Positions 34,912 through 44,006 are shown, counted from the stretch's first letter. The stretch: 55,146 nt of DNA from Streptomyces thermodiastaticus (GCF_014656135.1 NZ_BNBV01000035.1:1-55146), one strand, 5' to 3'. The notes: generated from the letters alone by a model not told the origin. Numbers and translations: made by a program.

Positions 34912-35859
34912 ATGCGTGTCCTGCTCGTGCACCCCTCCTTCTGCTCGGCCTGGACGTTCTACGGGCGCAGCTGCCGCAAGGCCGGCCCTGAGGCCGCCGC
35001 CGAGGAGCCGGCCGGCATCGCCGAGCCGAACGTCTTCACCGTCGACGACGTCGCGTTCATCCGGCCCGAGCACGGTGACGCCATCGCCGCCGAGCTGGAG
35101 CGCCGCCGGGTGCGCAAGCAGTACTGCCCGGAGACCCGCGCGGACCTGCTGCCGCGTCACATCGAGGTGTTCGAGCGGTGGACGCGGCCGGCGCTGCGCT
35201 CCATGGGCCTCGGCATGCAGGCGCTGGACACCGAGGGCCTGGACCTGTTCCGCAAGCGGGTCAGCCCCGACGACGACGTCCGCGCCTTGGAGACCGCGCG
35301 GAAGCAGGAGACCGCGCGGAAGCTGGGGATCAGCGTCGCCGTCGACCTCATCGTGGCCTCGGCGTGGGGCGCCGAACGTGTCCGGCTGGTGCGGGAGTTC
35401 GCGCTGTCCGTGCCGGACATCGGGCACATGACGGTGATGACCCCGTGTCCGGGCACCGAGATCCGGCACAGCAAGTCACGCCGGCTGACCACCCGCGCTC
35501 ACCGGCTGTTCGCCATCCAGCACGCCGTCGTCCCCACCACGCTGCCGCTGGAGCGCTTCCACGAGGAACTGACGCGGACCCAGTCGGTGATCAACGGCAA
35601 GCATCGGGGCCTGCACACGGCCCTCGGCGCGGGCCGGATCCTGGGCGGCCGGCTGGCGCACGGGCAGACCGACTTCGCGCGGATGCTGTGGACGTTCGAC
35701 CGGGTGCACAACGCCGGGCGGCAGCTCGCCGACCACCACCGGCCGGTCCGCTACGACCTGCCGCTGCCGCCCGCGGCACCGGTCGGCGACCGCCGGGAGC
35801 TGTACGTCCGCACCCGGCCGGTGCCGCGCTCCTCACGACCGGCCGGGCTGCCGGAGTAA
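34912..35859 (+). pseudogene. Internally deleted HpnR-like B12/radical SAM protein (relic)
   Basis: The frame of 315 codons starts with a good GAGGTGAT ribosome site and MRVLLVHPS, the normal start of a cobalamin-binding radical SAM protein such as the hopanoid C-3 methylase HpnR. It then jumps straight to FCSAWTFYGRS, the end of the radical SAM CxxxCxxC motif. The B12-binding domain and the first two cluster Cys, about 170-200 residues, are missing in frame. The remainder is collinear with HpnR to its C-terminus (EPNVFTVDDVAFIRPEHGDA, VVPTTLPLE, NGKHRG). A 15-base tandem duplication encodes ETARKQETARK, and several conserved positions have changed. A catalytic iron-sulfur cluster cannot form, so it is probably non-functional, or has a new role. 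It lies 19 bases ahead of ctaD. Confidence 0.75.
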
Positions 35860-35878
35860 GACGGCGGGCAGGACGCAG

Positions 35879-37597
35879 ATGCCGACGACGCACACCGGTG
35901 GACCGCGGCAGCGCGCCGCCGCCCGGGCGCCCAGGGGGCGGACCGGGGAGCTGATCCGCGACTGCCTGACCACCACCGACCACAAGAAGATCGGTCACCT
36001 GTACTTCGTCACGTCCTTCGGTTTCTTCCTGGCCGCCGGCGTGATGGCGATGCTGATGCGGGCCGAACTGGCCGCTCCCGGACAGCAGGTCGTCAACCGC
36101 GACCAGTACAACCAGCTGGTCACGATGCACGGCACCATCATGATGCTGCTGTTCGCCACACCCACCTTCGCCGGGTTCGCCAACGCGATCATGCCGTTGC
36201 AGATCGGCGCGCCCGATGTCGCCTTCCCCCGGCTGAACGCGCTGACGTACTGGCTGTTCCTGTTCGGCGGGCTGACGGTGCTGTCCGGGTTCGCGGTCGA
36301 CAACGGAGCGGCGCCGTTCGGCTGGTTCGCGTACGCGCCGCTGAACGACGCCGCCCACTCCCCCGGCCGCGGCAGCGATCTGTGGGTGATGGGACTGGTC
36401 GTCGCGGGCCTGAGCACCACGCTGGGCGCGGTCAACTTCATCACCACGATCCTGTGTCTGCGGGCGCCGGGCATGACGATGTTCCGGATGCCCCTCTTCA
36501 CCTGGAACGTGCTGTTCACCTCGATCCTGGTACTGCTGGCGTTCCCGGTGCTCACCGCCGCGCTGCTGGCCCTGGAGGCCGACCGCAAGTTCGGTGCGCA
36601 CATCTACGATCCGGCGAGCGGCGGCCCGCTGCTGTGGCAGCACCTGTTCTGGTTCTTCGGGCACCCGGAGGTCTACATCGTCGCGCTGCCGTTCTTCGGT
36701 GTGGTGACGGAGATCATCCCGGTGTTCAGCCGCAAACCGGTCTTCGGGTACGCGGGCATGGTCGGTGCGACGATCGCGATCACGATGCTGTCGGCCAGCG
36801 TCTGGGCGCACCACATGTTCGCCACGGGCGGCGTACTGCTGCCGTTCTTCTCGATCCTGTCGTTCCTGATCGCGGTGCCCACCGGGGTGAAGTTCTTCAA
36901 CTGGATCGGCACCATGTGGCACGGCAGCCTGTCCTTCGAGACACCGATGCTGTGGGCGGCCGGTTTCCTGGTGACGTTCCTGCTGGGCGGCATGAGCGGC
37001 GTGATCATCGCCTCCCCGCCGCTGGACTTCCACCTGACCGACAGCTACTTCATCGTCGCGCACCTGCACTACGTGCTGTTCGGGACGATCGTCTTCGCGA
37101 TGTTCGGCGGATTCTACTTCTGGTGGCCGAAGATGACGGGCAGGATGCTCGACGAACGCCTCGGGAAGACGCACTTCTGGATGCTGTTCGCCGGCTTCCA
37201 GATCACCTTCCTCGTCCAGCACTGGCTCGGCGAGGCGGGCATGCCCCGCCGCTACGCCGACTATCTGCCCGCGGACGGGTTCACCGTGCTCAACGCCGTC
37301 TCGTCGGCCGGTGCGTTCCTGCTGGGCGCGTCGACTCTGCCGTTCCTGTACAACGTGTGGCGCACCGCCCGCCACGGGACGACGGTGGAGGTGGACGACC
37401 CCTGGGGGTGGGGACGTTCGCTGGAGTGGGCGACCTCGTGCCCGCCGCCCCGCCACAACTTCACCGCGCTGCCGCGGGTGCGCTCCGACTCCCCGGCCTT
37501 CGATCTGCACCATCCGGAGGTGCTCCGCACGCTGCCGGCGACCGAGCACGGGGCCGCGGAGGCGACGCCCGACCCGCTGGGGAGGCAGAGCACATGA
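35879..37597 (+). CDS. ctaD: Cytochrome c oxidase subunit I, aa3 type
   Basis: The 572-residue membrane protein has 12 or more helices and the full set of heme-copper ligands: HGTIMM for heme a, WFFGHPEVYI with the CuB His and cross-linked Tyr, WAHHMF for the other CuB His pair, and VAHLHYVLFG for heme a3/a. It reduces oxygen to water and pumps protons. The downstream gene for subunit IV overlaps in an ATGA. Subunits II and III (ctaC, ctaE) are absent nearby, so this is likely a second, accessory ctaD copy whose product assembles with subunits made elsewhere. Confidence 0.96.
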   Translation: MPTTHTGGPRQRAAARAPRGRTGELIRDCLTTTDHKKIGHLYFVTSFGFFLAAGVMAMLMRAELAAPGQQVVNRDQYNQLVTMHGTIMMLLFATPTFAGFANAIMPLQIGAPDVAFPRLNALTYWLFLFGGLTVLSGFAVDNGAAPFGWFAYAPLNDAAHSPGRGSDLWVMGLVVAGLSTTLGAVNFITTILCLRAPGMTMFRMPLFTWNVLFTSILVLLAFPVLTAALLALEADRKFGAHIYDPASGGPLLWQHLFWFFGHPEVYIVALPFFGVVTEIIPVFSRKPVFGYAGMVGATIAITMLSASVWAHHMFATGGVLLPFFSILSFLIAVPTGVKFFNWIGTMWHGSLSFETPMLWAAGFLVTFLLGGMSGVIIASPPLDFHLTDSYFIVAHLHYVLFGTIVFAMFGGFYFWWPKMTGRMLDERLGKTHFWMLFAGFQITFLVQHWLGEAGMPRRYADYLPADGFTVLNAVSSAGAFLLGASTLPFLYNVWRTARHGTTVEVDDPWGWGRSLEWATSCPPPRHNFTALPRVRSDSPAFDLHHPEVLRTLPATEHGAAEATPDPLGRQST

Positions 37598-38004
37598 GAC
37601 CCGAGGCGTACCTGTTCGCCGGTGTGGCGGTGTTCTTCCTGCTCACCGACGTGTCGTACATCTGGTTCGCGCGCGAGCCGGCGGGTATCGCCGCGCTGAC
37701 GGTGTCCTGCTTCATGGCGGCGGTGATCGCGTTCTTCTGCGCGGTCAACCACCGGCGGCGGGGCACGCGCCCGGAGGACCGGCCCGCCGGGGAGATCCGG
37801 GAGCGCAAGGGCCATGTCGGCTTCTTCCCTCCGTACAGCGCCCATCCGGTGGTCACCGCCGCCGGGGTCACCCTGTGTGCCGTCGGGGTCGTCTACGGGG
37901 TGTGGCTGTTCGCGATCGGGGTGGGTGTGGTCGCGGCCGGAGTGATCGGCATGGTGCTGGCGTACGCGGGCCGGGAGAGCGGCCGGGACACCCGGGCCGT
38001 ATGA
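37594..38004 (+). CDS. ctaF: Cytochrome c oxidase subunit IV (actinobacterial type)
   Basis: The 136-residue protein begins MRPEAYLFAGVAVFF and overlaps the ctaD stop by four bases. Four predicted membrane helices and FFPPYSAHP in the middle loop match the actinobacterial CtaF family, a structural subunit of the aa3 oxidase. Coupled translation with ctaD supports the assignment. Confidence 0.9.
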   Translation: MRPEAYLFAGVAVFFLLTDVSYIWFAREPAGIAALTVSCFMAAVIAFFCAVNHRRRGTRPEDRPAGEIRERKGHVGFFPPYSAHPVVTAAGVTLCAVGVVYGVWLFAIGVGVVAAGVIGMVLAYAGRESGRDTRAV

Positions 38005-38106
38005 CCGTGGGTGCATACCGGAAGAACCTACATAAAGAGCGCATAAGTCACCCGCGTAGGGGAATTCTGGAGGTGCAAAGCAACCCCTTGAGAGGAGACG
38101 ACAGCG

Positions 38107-38586
38107 ATGTCGTATCCACATCGCTCCAATGACGTGGGCACTGGCACCCAGCATCCGGAGATGACGGGTTCGCATCCCGAGATGACACAGATGCGGGAAC
38201 GCCTCGAGCGGACCGCCTCCAGCGGGCCGGGAGTCGTCCTTGAGGGCCTGATCCTCCTGACCGGCCTCTACGCCGCGATCTCCCCCTGGGTGGTGCACTT
38301 CGCGGGCCAGCCCTTCATCACCGTCAACAACCTGATCGTCGGCATCACCGTCGGCCTGATCGGACTCGGTCTCGCCCTGGCTCCGGAGCGCATGTTCCGG
38401 CTGGCATGGGTGCTCGTCCCCCTCGGCCTCTGGCTGTTCATCTCGCCGTGGGTGGTGACCGCGACACACGGCGCGCGGGCAGGCATCGTCTGGAACAACT
38501 GCTGGGTGGGTGCGGTGACCGCGCTCCTGGGCCTGGCAGCCATGGGCATGACCATCGGCAAGTCGCACGAGGGCCGGCGGCGGTGA
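38107..38586 (+). CDS. SPW-repeat membrane protein, copy 1
   Basis: The 159-residue protein starts at ATG 38107 after GAGGAGACG. A hydrophilic N-terminus with the repeated HPEMT precedes four membrane helices containing two SPWVV motifs (AAISPWVVHF and LFISPWVVTA), the mark of the SPW family. A close paralogue lies at 46004-46444, and the ribosome-site region is also conserved. Function unknown; both copies flank respiratory genes. Confidence 0.92.
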   Translation: MSYPHRSNDVGTGTQHPEMTGSHPEMTQMRERLERTASSGPGVVLEGLILLTGLYAAISPWVVHFAGQPFITVNNLIVGITVGLIGLGLALAPERMFRLAWVLVPLGLWLFISPWVVTATHGARAGIVWNNCWVGAVTALLGLAAMGMTIGKSHEGRRR

Positions 38587-38666
38587 CCCGTCGCGGCGTC
38601 CCACCGCTGAGCACCCCGGCGGCACGCCGTGGACCCGCCCCGGTGTCCCCCGCCCGGTGCCCCCGT

Positions 38667-40334
38667 TCAGGTGTTCTCCCGAGGAGGTCGTGATTCCTGC
38701 CGCGGCCCGGTCCCGGTGCCACCGGCGACCGGGTCCGCGGTACGGGCTGCGGCCTGCAGCCGCTCCTCGGCCGTGGCGGGCATCTCGACCCGCTCGCGGT
38801 AGTACCAGCCGCTCAGCGCGGCCCGCAGTCTGTGCCGCACGGGCGCATCGCGTCCCGGGGCCGCCAGCGGCAGCGGGATCTCCCTGACCAGGAGTCGGTA
38901 GCGGCGCCGCGCGTCCAGGGGCCGGCGGCTCTCCGCCATCCCACCCGGCAGGTCCTGGTACACCTCTCCCGTCTCCTCTCCCTTGGTCAGCAGCAGCCGT
39001 TCATGCCGCTGCAGGGCCAGGCACACCCGGCGGGTGATCAGGTAGGCGGCCACCGGCGCCAGGACGAACGCGGCTCGGAAGATCCAGGTCAGCCCGTTGA
39101 CGGAAACGTGGAACGTGTAGGCCATGACGTCGTTGCCGCCCGCGGCCAGCAGCACGGCGTACCAGACGACGGCCGCCACACCCAGCCCGGTGCGCACGGG
39201 CCGGTCCCGCGGCCGGTCGCACAGATGGTGCTCCACCAGGTCCCCGGTGACCCACCGCTCGAAGGACGGGTAGGCGTACAGGAGCAGGAACAGCAGCGCC
39301 GGCAGCACCACCGCGGGCAGCAGCACGTTCCACATCACGGTGTGACCGGCGACGTTCCACTCCACGCCGGGCACCAGGCGCAGCGCCCCCTCCAGGAACC
39401 CGACGTACCAGTCCGGCTGGGCGTCGGTGGACACCTGGTCGGCGCGGAACGGCCCGTAGGCCCACACCGGGTTGATCTGGGCGACGGCCGCGGTCACGGC
39501 GAGCACTCCGGCCACCGCCAGGGACAGCCCGGCGGACCGGGCGGCGAACTGGGGGAACATCGGCTGCCCCACCGCATTGCGGTTGGTCCGGCCGGGCTCG
39601 GCCCACTGGGTGTGCTTCAGATAGACCACCAGGAACAGGTGCACCGCGATCAGCGCGATCATCAATCCGGGCACGAACAGCACGTGCACGATGTACAGGC
39701 GCGGGATGAGCACGTCCCCCGGGTAGGGGCCGCCCCAGGCGAAGAAGGCGAGATACGTGCCCACCACCGGGACCGACTGCACGATGGTGTTCGCGGTGCG
39801 CAGGCCGGTGCCGGAGAGCAGGTCGTCGGGCAGGGAGTAGCCGCAGAAACCCTCCAGCAGCGCCAGCAGGAACAGGGTCACCCCCACCGTCCAGTTCAGC
39901 TCCCGCGGCCGGCGGAACGCCCCGGTGAAGAAGACCCGCAGCATGTGCACCCCGATGGCCGCCACGAACACCAGGGCGGCCCAGTGGTGCATCTGCCGCA
40001 TCAGCAGGCCGCCGCGCACGTCGAAGCTGAGGTGCAGGGTGGATTCGTAGGCCTTGGACATCAGCACACCCCGCAGCGGCCCGTACGGGCCGTCGTAGCG
40101 CACCTGCGCCAGGCTCGGGTCGAAGAACAGCGTCAGATAGCTGCCGGTGAGCACCAGGACCACGAAGCTGTACAGGGCGATCTCGCCGAGCAGGAACGAC
40201 CAGTGGTCGGGGAACGCCTTGCGCAGCAGCGCTGCGGCCAGCTCCGACACGGGGGCGCGCCGGTCGGCGGCGATGTACGCCCGGAACGCGGCCTGCCCGG
40301 CCCTCGCCTCGGCTCTTGCCCTGCGCCGCCGCAT
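38667..40334 (-). CDS. qcrB: Cytochrome b subunit of a bc complex, solitary copy
   Basis: The 555-residue protein begins MRRRRARAEARAG. It has the N-terminal cytochrome b core with heme-ligand His pairs (MRQMHHWAALVF and IGVHMLRVFF; VHVLFVPG and AVHLFLVVYLKH), the GYSLPDDLLSGTG loop and the long C-terminal extension typical of actinobacterial QcrB. It takes electrons from menaquinol and passes them towards cytochrome c. The partner genes qcrC and qcrA are absent, so this is an orphan duplicate. It is convergent with the SPW gene, with an 80-base gap. Confidence 0.93.
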   Translation of the reverse strand: MRRRRARAEARAGQAAFRAYIAADRRAPVSELAAALLRKAFPDHWSFLLGEIALYSFVVLVLTGSYLTLFFDPSLAQVRYDGPYGPLRGVLMSKAYESTLHLSFDVRGGLLMRQMHHWAALVFVAAIGVHMLRVFFTGAFRRPRELNWTVGVTLFLLALLEGFCGYSLPDDLLSGTGLRTANTIVQSVPVVGTYLAFFAWGGPYPGDVLIPRLYIVHVLFVPGLMIALIAVHLFLVVYLKHTQWAEPGRTNRNAVGQPMFPQFAARSAGLSLAVAGVLAVTAAVAQINPVWAYGPFRADQVSTDAQPDWYVGFLEGALRLVPGVEWNVAGHTVMWNVLLPAVVLPALLFLLLYAYPSFERWVTGDLVEHHLCDRPRDRPVRTGLGVAAVVWYAVLLAAGGNDVMAYTFHVSVNGLTWIFRAAFVLAPVAAYLITRRVCLALQRHERLLLTKGEETGEVYQDLPGGMAESRRPLDARRRYRLLVREIPLPLAAPGRDAPVRHRLRAALSGWYYRERVEMPATAEERLQAAARTADPVAGGTGTGPRQESRPPRENT

Positions 40335-40717
40335 CAGCACGCCCGTCTCACGCTCCTGTCGGGTCGGTCCGTCCGTGCCCGGCCGCCGCCGGGCACGGCT
40401 CGGCCCGGGACCGTCTGCTGCCGGGTGGTTCCATCTTGGGTGTGCGGACCGGGTGTGCCGCGCAGGCATGCCGGGCGCACCCCTGTTTCCCGGCACCCGG
40501 CGTCGCTGACCGCGTGCGGTGCCGGAGGGGACGGCCGGCGGTGCGGTGATCGCGGGGCGTGCGACGGCGCCGGAGTCGGCGCAAGCTGGACGTCGGAAGA
40601 GCGAACGGCCGGGCGGGCCGCCGAGCACCGAGATCCGAGGAGCGGCGGGATGACCGGTGAGGGCACCAGGACGCCTCCCGCGGGCCGTGTCGGTCGCCCG
40701 GGTGCGGGACGGCGGAC
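40335..40717. promoter_or_regulatory. Divergent region between qcrB and the YihY gene
   Basis: No gene seen. A nine-base-pair hairpin GTGCCCGGC-CGCC-GCCGGGCAC (40375-40396) lies about 41 bases before the qcrB start and may affect its mRNA. Promoters for both genes must be here, but I cannot assign boxes. Confidence 0.4.
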
Positions 40718-41527
40718 GTGAGACGGCACCTGCCGCGCATCCGGCAGCGGGCGCTCCGCCTGGAGCGCCGGCTCGCCGCGCTCGCCCTCGTCCGGCGCGG
40801 CCGTGACCTGGAGCTGATGCACCGGGCCATGGGGTTCGCCACCCTGTCCCTGGTCACCCTCGCGCCGCTGCTGATCGTGGTGGCCGCCGTCGCCCCGCTC
40901 GGCGAGGGCGGTTTCGCCTTCTGGCTGGTGGACGGCATGGGGCTGTCGGGACGGTCCGCCCAGGTGCTCACCGACATCATCAGTCCCCCGGTGCGGGTGA
41001 TCAGCACCACCAGCGTCTGGGGCGGTGTCCTGGTCGCCGTGTTCGGGGTGTCCTTCGCGGGCAGCGTCCAGAACGGCTACGAGCGGATCTGGGGGCTGCC
41101 GCCCGGTCCGTGGCACCGGGTGTGGCGGCAGGCGACCTGGCTGGCCGGGCTGACGGCGTACCTGTACCAGGAGGTCATCAGCCGCTACCAGTTCCACGGC
41201 TGGGAGCGGGTCGCGGTGTCCGCGGGCACCGGTGTGCTGTTCTTCTGGTGGGGGCAGCACTTCCTGCTGGGCGGCCAGATCCGCTGGCGCCATCTGCTGC
41301 CGGGTGCGATGGCCACCATGGTCGGGCTGGGCGGCCTGCGGGTCTTCTCCACCCTGGTGTTCACCCCGCTCATCGTCGACAACGCGCTGAGCTACGGAGC
41401 GGTCGGGATCGTGCTCGTGGTGGAGTCCTGGCTCACCGGGGTCGGCTTCGTCGTCTACGGAGGCGCGATGTTCGGGCGCTGGTTCTGCGAGCATCACTGG
41501 ATTCCCCACGTACCTCATCGGCGCTGA
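40718..41527 (+). CDS. YihY/ribonuclease BN-like membrane protein
   Basis: The 269-residue protein starts at the GTG at 40718. About six membrane helices and motifs such as SVQNGYERIWGLP and LLPGAMATMVGLGGL match the YihY/UPF0761 family, once misnamed ribonuclease BN. The family lacks nuclease activity and its role is unknown. Confidence 0.82.
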   Translation: MRRHLPRIRQRALRLERRLAALALVRRGRDLELMHRAMGFATLSLVTLAPLLIVVAAVAPLGEGGFAFWLVDGMGLSGRSAQVLTDIISPPVRVISTTSVWGGVLVAVFGVSFAGSVQNGYERIWGLPPGPWHRVWRQATWLAGLTAYLYQEVISRYQFHGWERVAVSAGTGVLFFWWGQHFLLGGQIRWRHLLPGAMATMVGLGGLRVFSTLVFTPLIVDNALSYGAVGIVLVVESWLTGVGFVVYGGAMFGRWFCEHHWIPHVPHRR

Positions 41528-41767
41528 CACCGGCGCGCACGGTGCGGCGTGGGCGTTTGGCGGCAGCGCAGCGGGGATACTCCGAGACGTCCAGCCCGTC
41601 CGGACCCGGGGACCGGCCGCGCCGCCGGCCGCCTTCCCCCGGCGTTCCCCGTCGCCGCCGAGGTCACCGACCGTGTCAACTGCGCGCTCCGGCTCCTGCT
41701 CCCCCGACGCACGACCGGCCGCGCCGCCGTCCGCCGGCAAGGCGGCCTCGTGCCGGGGCCTGCCCCG

Positions 41768-42700
41768 GTGAACACCCTGACCGTCGTCCTGGCCCTGCTC
41801 GCGGCGCTCAGCAACGCCGCGGCCTCCGTGCTGCAGCGGCGGGCCGCCGCCGACGAGACCGGCGGCGAGGAGGGCGCCCGGGTGCGGCAGGCGGTGCGGT
41901 GGCTGGTCCATGTGCTGCGGCGGCCCTACTGGCTGGCCGGTGCGGCGATGCTGGCGCTGTCCACCGTGCTGCAGGCGGCGGCGCTGGCGGTGGGCAGCCT
42001 GGCCCTGGTGCAGCCGCTGATGGCCAGCGAGCTGCTGTTCACCCTGGCGGTGGGCAGCCTGGTCTTCCGGCGCCGCCCCGACGGCCGCACCTGGGCGGCC
42101 TTCGCCTCCCTCGCCGTGGGTCTGTCCCTCTTCCTGGGCGCGGCCGCGCCGTCCGAGGGCCGGGACACCGCCGAGCCGGAAGTGTGGCTCGCGGTGGGCG
42201 TGGCGCTGCTGGTGCTGGTGACGGCGGTGCTGATGGCGTCCCGGCTGGTGCGGGGCGCGCCGCGGGCGGGGCTGCTGGGGCTGGCGTCCGCGGTGTCGTT
42301 CGCCGCGACGGCGGCGCTGATGAAGGAGAGCGTAGGGCGGCTGGAGCGGGGCGTCACCGTGCTGCTGTCCGACTGGCCGCTGTACGCGACCCTGGCGGCC
42401 GGGGGGCTGGCGTTCCTGCTGCTGCAGCTGGCGCTGCTCGCCGGCAGCCTGACCGCCTCGCAGCCGGCTCTGACCCTGGGCGACGCCCTGACCAGCGTGG
42501 CGCTGGGCTGGGTGCTGTACCAGGAGTACATCGGGCTGGGCGTGCGGCTGCTGCCCGAGGCGGTCGGCGTGGCCCTGATCGGTGCGGGCAGCATCGGTCT
42601 GGCGGCGGCCACGAGCGCCGACGGCTCCTGGGACAGCACCCCGGGGCGACGCTGCGGCTCCGGCCCCGGCGCCGGGCGCTCCGCCTCACAGCGGTCCTGA
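41768..42700 (+). CDS. DMT-superfamily (EamA/NIPA-like) transporter
   Basis: The GTG at 41768 gives 310 residues with nine or ten helices and a short polar C-tail. Blocks such as ALSNAAASVLQRRAA, SLALVQPLMASELLF and the repeat-like SLTASQPALTLGDALTS show the duplicated drug/metabolite transporter fold. Substrate unknown. Alternative upstream starts lack the hydrophobic beginning of the family. Confidence 0.8.
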   Translation: MNTLTVVLALLAALSNAAASVLQRRAAADETGGEEGARVRQAVRWLVHVLRRPYWLAGAAMLALSTVLQAAALAVGSLALVQPLMASELLFTLAVGSLVFRRRPDGRTWAAFASLAVGLSLFLGAAAPSEGRDTAEPEVWLAVGVALLVLVTAVLMASRLVRGAPRAGLLGLASAVSFAATAALMKESVGRLERGVTVLLSDWPLYATLAAGGLAFLLLQLALLAGSLTASQPALTLGDALTSVALGWVLYQEYIGLGVRLLPEAVGVALIGAGSIGLAAATSADGSWDSTPGRRCGSGPGAGRSASQRS

Positions 42701-42738
42701 CCCCGGTGGCCTCGGCACCTGCCGGGCCCGGCCGGCGC

Positions 42739-43257
42739 TCAGTCGCGGGGAGGGGGGCCCGCGGCCGCCGATTCGGAGTCCCGGTGGTCCGGGTCCCGGT
42801 CACCCAACGGACCGGGGGGATGCGCGGGGACGGGGTGCACCGGATCGAGGGCGGCCGGGCCCCAGGGATCCGCCGCCTGATCCGCGCCGGGGCCGGCGGC
42901 CGCGGTGGCGCCGTCGTCGGCGTCCCGGTCCGCGGCGGCTGCCGGGGCCATGGCGTCCCCGGCCAGGGTCAGCACGAGTCCGCCGCCGCACCGGGAGGTG
43001 AGGTTGAACAGAGCGGCGCACAGTGTCGCGGCCACCGGGACGGCGACGACCGCGCAGGTCGCCAGCGGCGGCACCCACTCCGGGGACGGCCAGAGCTCCT
43101 TGTGCAGCAGGCCCTGCAGCGCCCACAGGGGCGGCAGGGTGACGGCGACGCAGACCAGCATGCCCAGCGTCGCCGCGAAACTCACCGTCAGCACCGACCA
43201 CGTACCGGTGCGGGTCATGCGTATGCGGGCGTCCGCTTGCTCCCCGCTCGGGGTCAT
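42739..43257 (-). CDS. Two-helix membrane protein of unknown function
   Basis: The 172-residue protein begins MTPSGEQADARIR after GGGAGAGGAC. Two membrane helices (SVLTVSFAATLGMLVCVAVT and ATCAVVAVPVAATLCAALF) are followed by an Asp/Ala/Pro-rich tail of about 75 residues. It is convergent with the DMT gene. Just upstream (43266-43301) an 18-base unit CCTGCGCTCGGTCCTCCC is repeated twice. I do not recognise the family. Confidence 0.65.
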   Translation of the reverse strand: MTPSGEQADARIRMTRTGTWSVLTVSFAATLGMLVCVAVTLPPLWALQGLLHKELWPSPEWVPPLATCAVVAVPVAATLCAALFNLTSRCGGGLVLTLAGDAMAPAAAADRDADDGATAAAGPGADQAADPWGPAALDPVHPVPAHPPGPLGDRDPDHRDSESAAAGPPPRD

Positions 43258-43265
43258 GTCCTCTC

Positions 43266-43301
43266 CCTGCGCTCGGTCCTCCCCCTGCGCTCGGTCCTCC
43301 C
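43266..43301 (-). repeat. Two tandem copies of an 18-base unit
   Basis: CCTGCGCTCGGTCCTCCC occurs twice head to tail, immediately upstream of the gene starting at 43257 and partly overlapping its ribosome site region. In the minus frame it would encode AQGEDR repeats, but no start supports translation of it. Confidence 0.7.
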
Positions 43302-43402
43302 CCTGGGCGGTGGTGCCGTGCCGGCCGCCCCACGGCTCGGAGGCGGACGGCACTGCGGCGGGCTTTCCCGCACGGGCTGCGGTCGTGCCGTGAAGACGGT
43401 CC

Positions 43403-43591
43403 TCAGGCCGGGCGGCGGTGACCGGCGCCCAGGCCGACCATGCGCCAGATGCGCACCTCGCGCACGATCCCGGGGATCTCCTTCGCCAGCAGGGCGAGCA
43501 CCGCCCCGCCGGCCACGGCGAGCTGTGCCGCCAGCACACGCCGGGCCGGCATGCCCGTTCCTGCCCTCGTCCTGCGCCTCGTCGTCCTCAT
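43403..43591 (-). CDS. Small membrane-anchored protein
   Basis: The ATG at 43591 (GTG 43603 also possible) gives 62 residues: an Arg-rich N-terminus, one membrane helix (VLAAQLAVAGGAVLALLA) and EIPGIVREVRIWRMVGLG. It resembles the tiny one-helix proteins common in Streptomyces. The same frame stays open upstream through an acidic Asp/Ser/Gly region to a TGA at 43742-43744, which is the stop of the next gene upstream. Confidence 0.5.
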   Translation of the reverse strand: MRTTRRRTRAGTGMPARRVLAAQLAVAGGAVLALLAKEIPGIVREVRIWRMVGLGAGHRRPA

Positions 43592-43741
43592 CGCTCGCTC
43601 CACCCGCTCATGCGTCTCGTGGTCTCGGACTCGTGCCGCGTCGCCGGCGTCGTCGTCGCTGTCGCCGTCGCGGTCGTCGCTGTCGTTGCTGCCGCCGTCG
43701 CGGTCGCTGCTGTCGTCGTCGCCGTCACCCCGTCCGGCCGG

Positions 43742-43948
43742 TCACCCGGGCGAGATGTCCGGCATGATCTTCGAGATCGCGTCGTGCTTCTTCCAGTGGA
43801 TGCCCGTGGACCTGCGGGCGTCGGCCGTGCCGTCCGGGTGGTGTCCCGGCTGGGCCGTGCGGGGACCGGCGTTGCCCTGGCCCTGTCCGGGGACGTGGCT
43901 CGGGGTGTCGGGCCTGACGTGCGCCCTGCCGACTCTGATCCTGCCCAT
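43742..43948 (-). CDS. Small protein after the hydrogenase subunit
   Basis: The 68-residue protein starts at ATG 43948, preceded by a strong AAGGAGCGGATC ribosome site, and lies 58 bases after the hydrogenase small-subunit stop. It is basic, with GQGQGNAGPRTAQPGHHPDG in the middle and WKKHDAISKIMPDISPG at the end. I do not recognise it. The ribosome site and operon position support a real gene. After its TGA the same frame remains open for another 112 codons. Confidence 0.6.
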   Translation of the reverse strand: MGRIRVGRAHVRPDTPSHVPGQGQGNAGPRTAQPGHHPDGTADARRSTGIHWKKHDAISKIMPDISPG

Positions 43949-44006
43949 GATCCGCTCCTTGCCGTGGCCGGTCCCGGGCCGTGCCCGCCCGGGACCGGCC
44001 GCTGGT

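Noticed and set aside
43742..43744. TGA read as selenocysteine because it lies beside a hydrogenase gene
   Set aside because: The TGA is not in a hydrogenase subunit, no SECIS-like hairpin is evident, and Streptomyces generally lack selenocysteine machinery. A broken or unrelated frame is simpler.
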